This document shows, one piece after another, positions 23,425-23,942 of a stretch of 23,942 nucleotides of DNA. The notes beneath the pieces were generated by a model. That model was not told where the DNA came from. It ran no database searches and saw only the letters and a program-made list of their open reading frames with translations. Source of the stretch: an uncultured Flavobacteriales bacterium (GTDB lineage: Bacteria; Bacteroidota; Bacteroidia; Flavobacteriales_D; Sanyastnellaceae); NCBI GenBank assembly GCA_937974555.1, contig CALJKR010000077.1, forward strand, positions 1 through 23,942, written 5' to 3'. The position numbers and the translations under genes were made by a program. Positions within the stretch are counted from its first letter, which is position 1. Every line of letters begins with the position of its first letter.

Positions 23425-23942
23425 TCACTCAACAATTAGTCGCAAGCGCTCCTCTCCCACCATCACCACATACACTCCGCTGGCTAGGTTGTCAAATTCA
23501 ATTTCCACCGCATTGCCGTTGATGACAACTTGCGTTTTGTAGACCACCTTGCCCGTGATGTCCATCATCTGGATGCTTTTCACTTCCTCGTCGGAGGTGT
23601 GGTTCGCGGTTAGGATGAAGCGGCCCGTGCTGGTGGGGTTGGGGTATAGGGTGAAACGCTCTTCTTGTTTGGGCGAATCATGATTCGCCCATTGCACTGC
23701 CCCAGCAGAGCCGGGGTAGTTTTCAAGCACCATCCCCGAAGTTCCCGTCTTCAAACACTGCACACTGCCCCAGCTGCCCACTTCGCCGTTGGTGTGTATG
23801 GGACGAACGCGAACATTGTAGGTTTTGCCCGTACCCATACCTGGAACATTATTCAAGAAGAAAGCCGTCGTATTTAATCCACCCAAAACAGTTACCGCTG
23901 GTTGAACAGAAGGCAGTTGTTGCGTGAATTCCCATTCGTAAC
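23425..23942 (-). CDS. Secreted protein with T9SS type A sorting domain, 5' part outside window
   Basis: The frame is open to the right edge: codons start with TAC at 23938-23940 and no start is needed within the window. About 172 residues are visible. The first part (YEWEF...VLGGLNTTAFFLNNV, GKTYNVRVRPI...EVGSWGSVQCLKTG) looks like the end of a fibronectin-III-like domain. A loose linker follows, then a C-terminal sorting domain: FTLYPNPTSTGRF, a MMDITGKVVY strand and LASGVYVVMVGEERLRLIVE at the end. Such domains send proteins through the type IX system to the cell surface or outside. The function of the missing part is unknown. A 22-bp palindrome lies in the linker codons. Confidence 0.9.
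   Translation of the reverse strand, partial: YEWEFTQQLPSVQPAVTVLGGLNTTAFFLNNVPGMGTGKTYNVRVRPIHTNGEVGSWGSVQCLKTGTSGMVLENYPGSAGAVQWANHDSPKQEERFTLYPNPTSTGRFILTANHTSDEEVKSIQMMDITGKVVYKTQVVINGNAVEIEFDNLASGVYVVMVGEERLRLIVE
23670..23691. repeat. Perfect 22-bp palindrome inside the T9SS protein gene
   Basis: TGGGCGAATCA (23670-23680) is followed at once by its exact reverse complement (23681-23691). It encodes W-A-N-H-D-S-P in the linker before the sorting domain. A perfect, loopless palindrome of this length is unlikely by chance in coding DNA; it resembles palindromic repeats known from intergenic DNA. Confidence 0.85.

Noticed and set aside
1..23942. tRNA, rRNA, insertion sequence, phage or defence genes
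   Set aside because: None found on either strand; all long real frames are assigned to housekeeping, respiratory, catabolic or secreted proteins.

Overview
The window looks like part of the chromosome of an aerobic Bacteroidota bacterium, most likely of the order Flavobacteriales. Four things point there: a complete Alternative Complex III gene set next to an aa3 oxidase; the extended Tat leader typical of Bacteroidota MoCo/4Fe-4S proteins on ActB; a type IX secretion C-terminal sorting domain at the right edge; and several TAnnTTTG-type -7 promoter elements with few Shine-Dalgarno sites. Genus and species cannot be read from this window.

Left part (1-14224, all minus strand). Transcription appears to start near 14210 and run leftwards through actA-actB-actC-actD-actE-actF-coxB-coxA. 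This encodes a quinol:cytochrome c/oxidase-type Alternative Complex III and subunits II and I of an aa3-type cytochrome c oxidase. Gaps between genes are only 2-29 nt, so the two complexes are probably made together, in line with the ACIII-aa3 supercomplex known in Flavobacterium. The run continues into a small predicted outer-membrane protein that overlaps coxA, then ruvB (Holliday-junction helicase) and queG (last step of queuosine synthesis, cut by the window edge).

Middle part (14382-17232, plus strand). A divergent unit holds a secreted SPOR-like protein, homogentisate dioxygenase (hmgA) and 4-hydroxyphenylpyruvate dioxygenase (hppD), two consecutive steps of tyrosine catabolism. It ends at a strong terminator hairpin shared with the convergent unit to its right.

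Right part (17251-23284, minus strand). Two units lie here. One is a DEAD-box RNA helicase with a Gly/Arg-rich tail followed after 20 nt by a fatty-acid desaturase, under a clear Bacteroidota-type promoter and an approximately 105-nt leader; the pairing suggests cold or membrane-stress response. The other is aspS-plsC-gatC-bacilliredoxin, tightly packed (0-nt gap, 14-nt overlap, 56-nt gap) and closed by a terminator whose T-run also supplies the -33 element of the helicase promoter. Upstream of aspS lie a short tandem repeat and a GC-rich palindrome that looks like a dispersed intergenic repeat. The window ends in the 3' part of a large secreted protein carrying a T9SS sorting domain and a perfect 22-bp palindrome inside its linker.

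Most of the content is well-understood housekeeping and respiration. I do not see a convincing wholly new system. The best leads are sequence-level oddities: a dockerin-like calcium loop in ActB, a mono-plus-pentahaem ActA, a coiled-coil insertion and altered CuA loop in CoxB, a terminator hairpin inside signal-peptide codons, the helicase-desaturase pairing with a switch-like leader, and a palindrome embedded in a coding linker.
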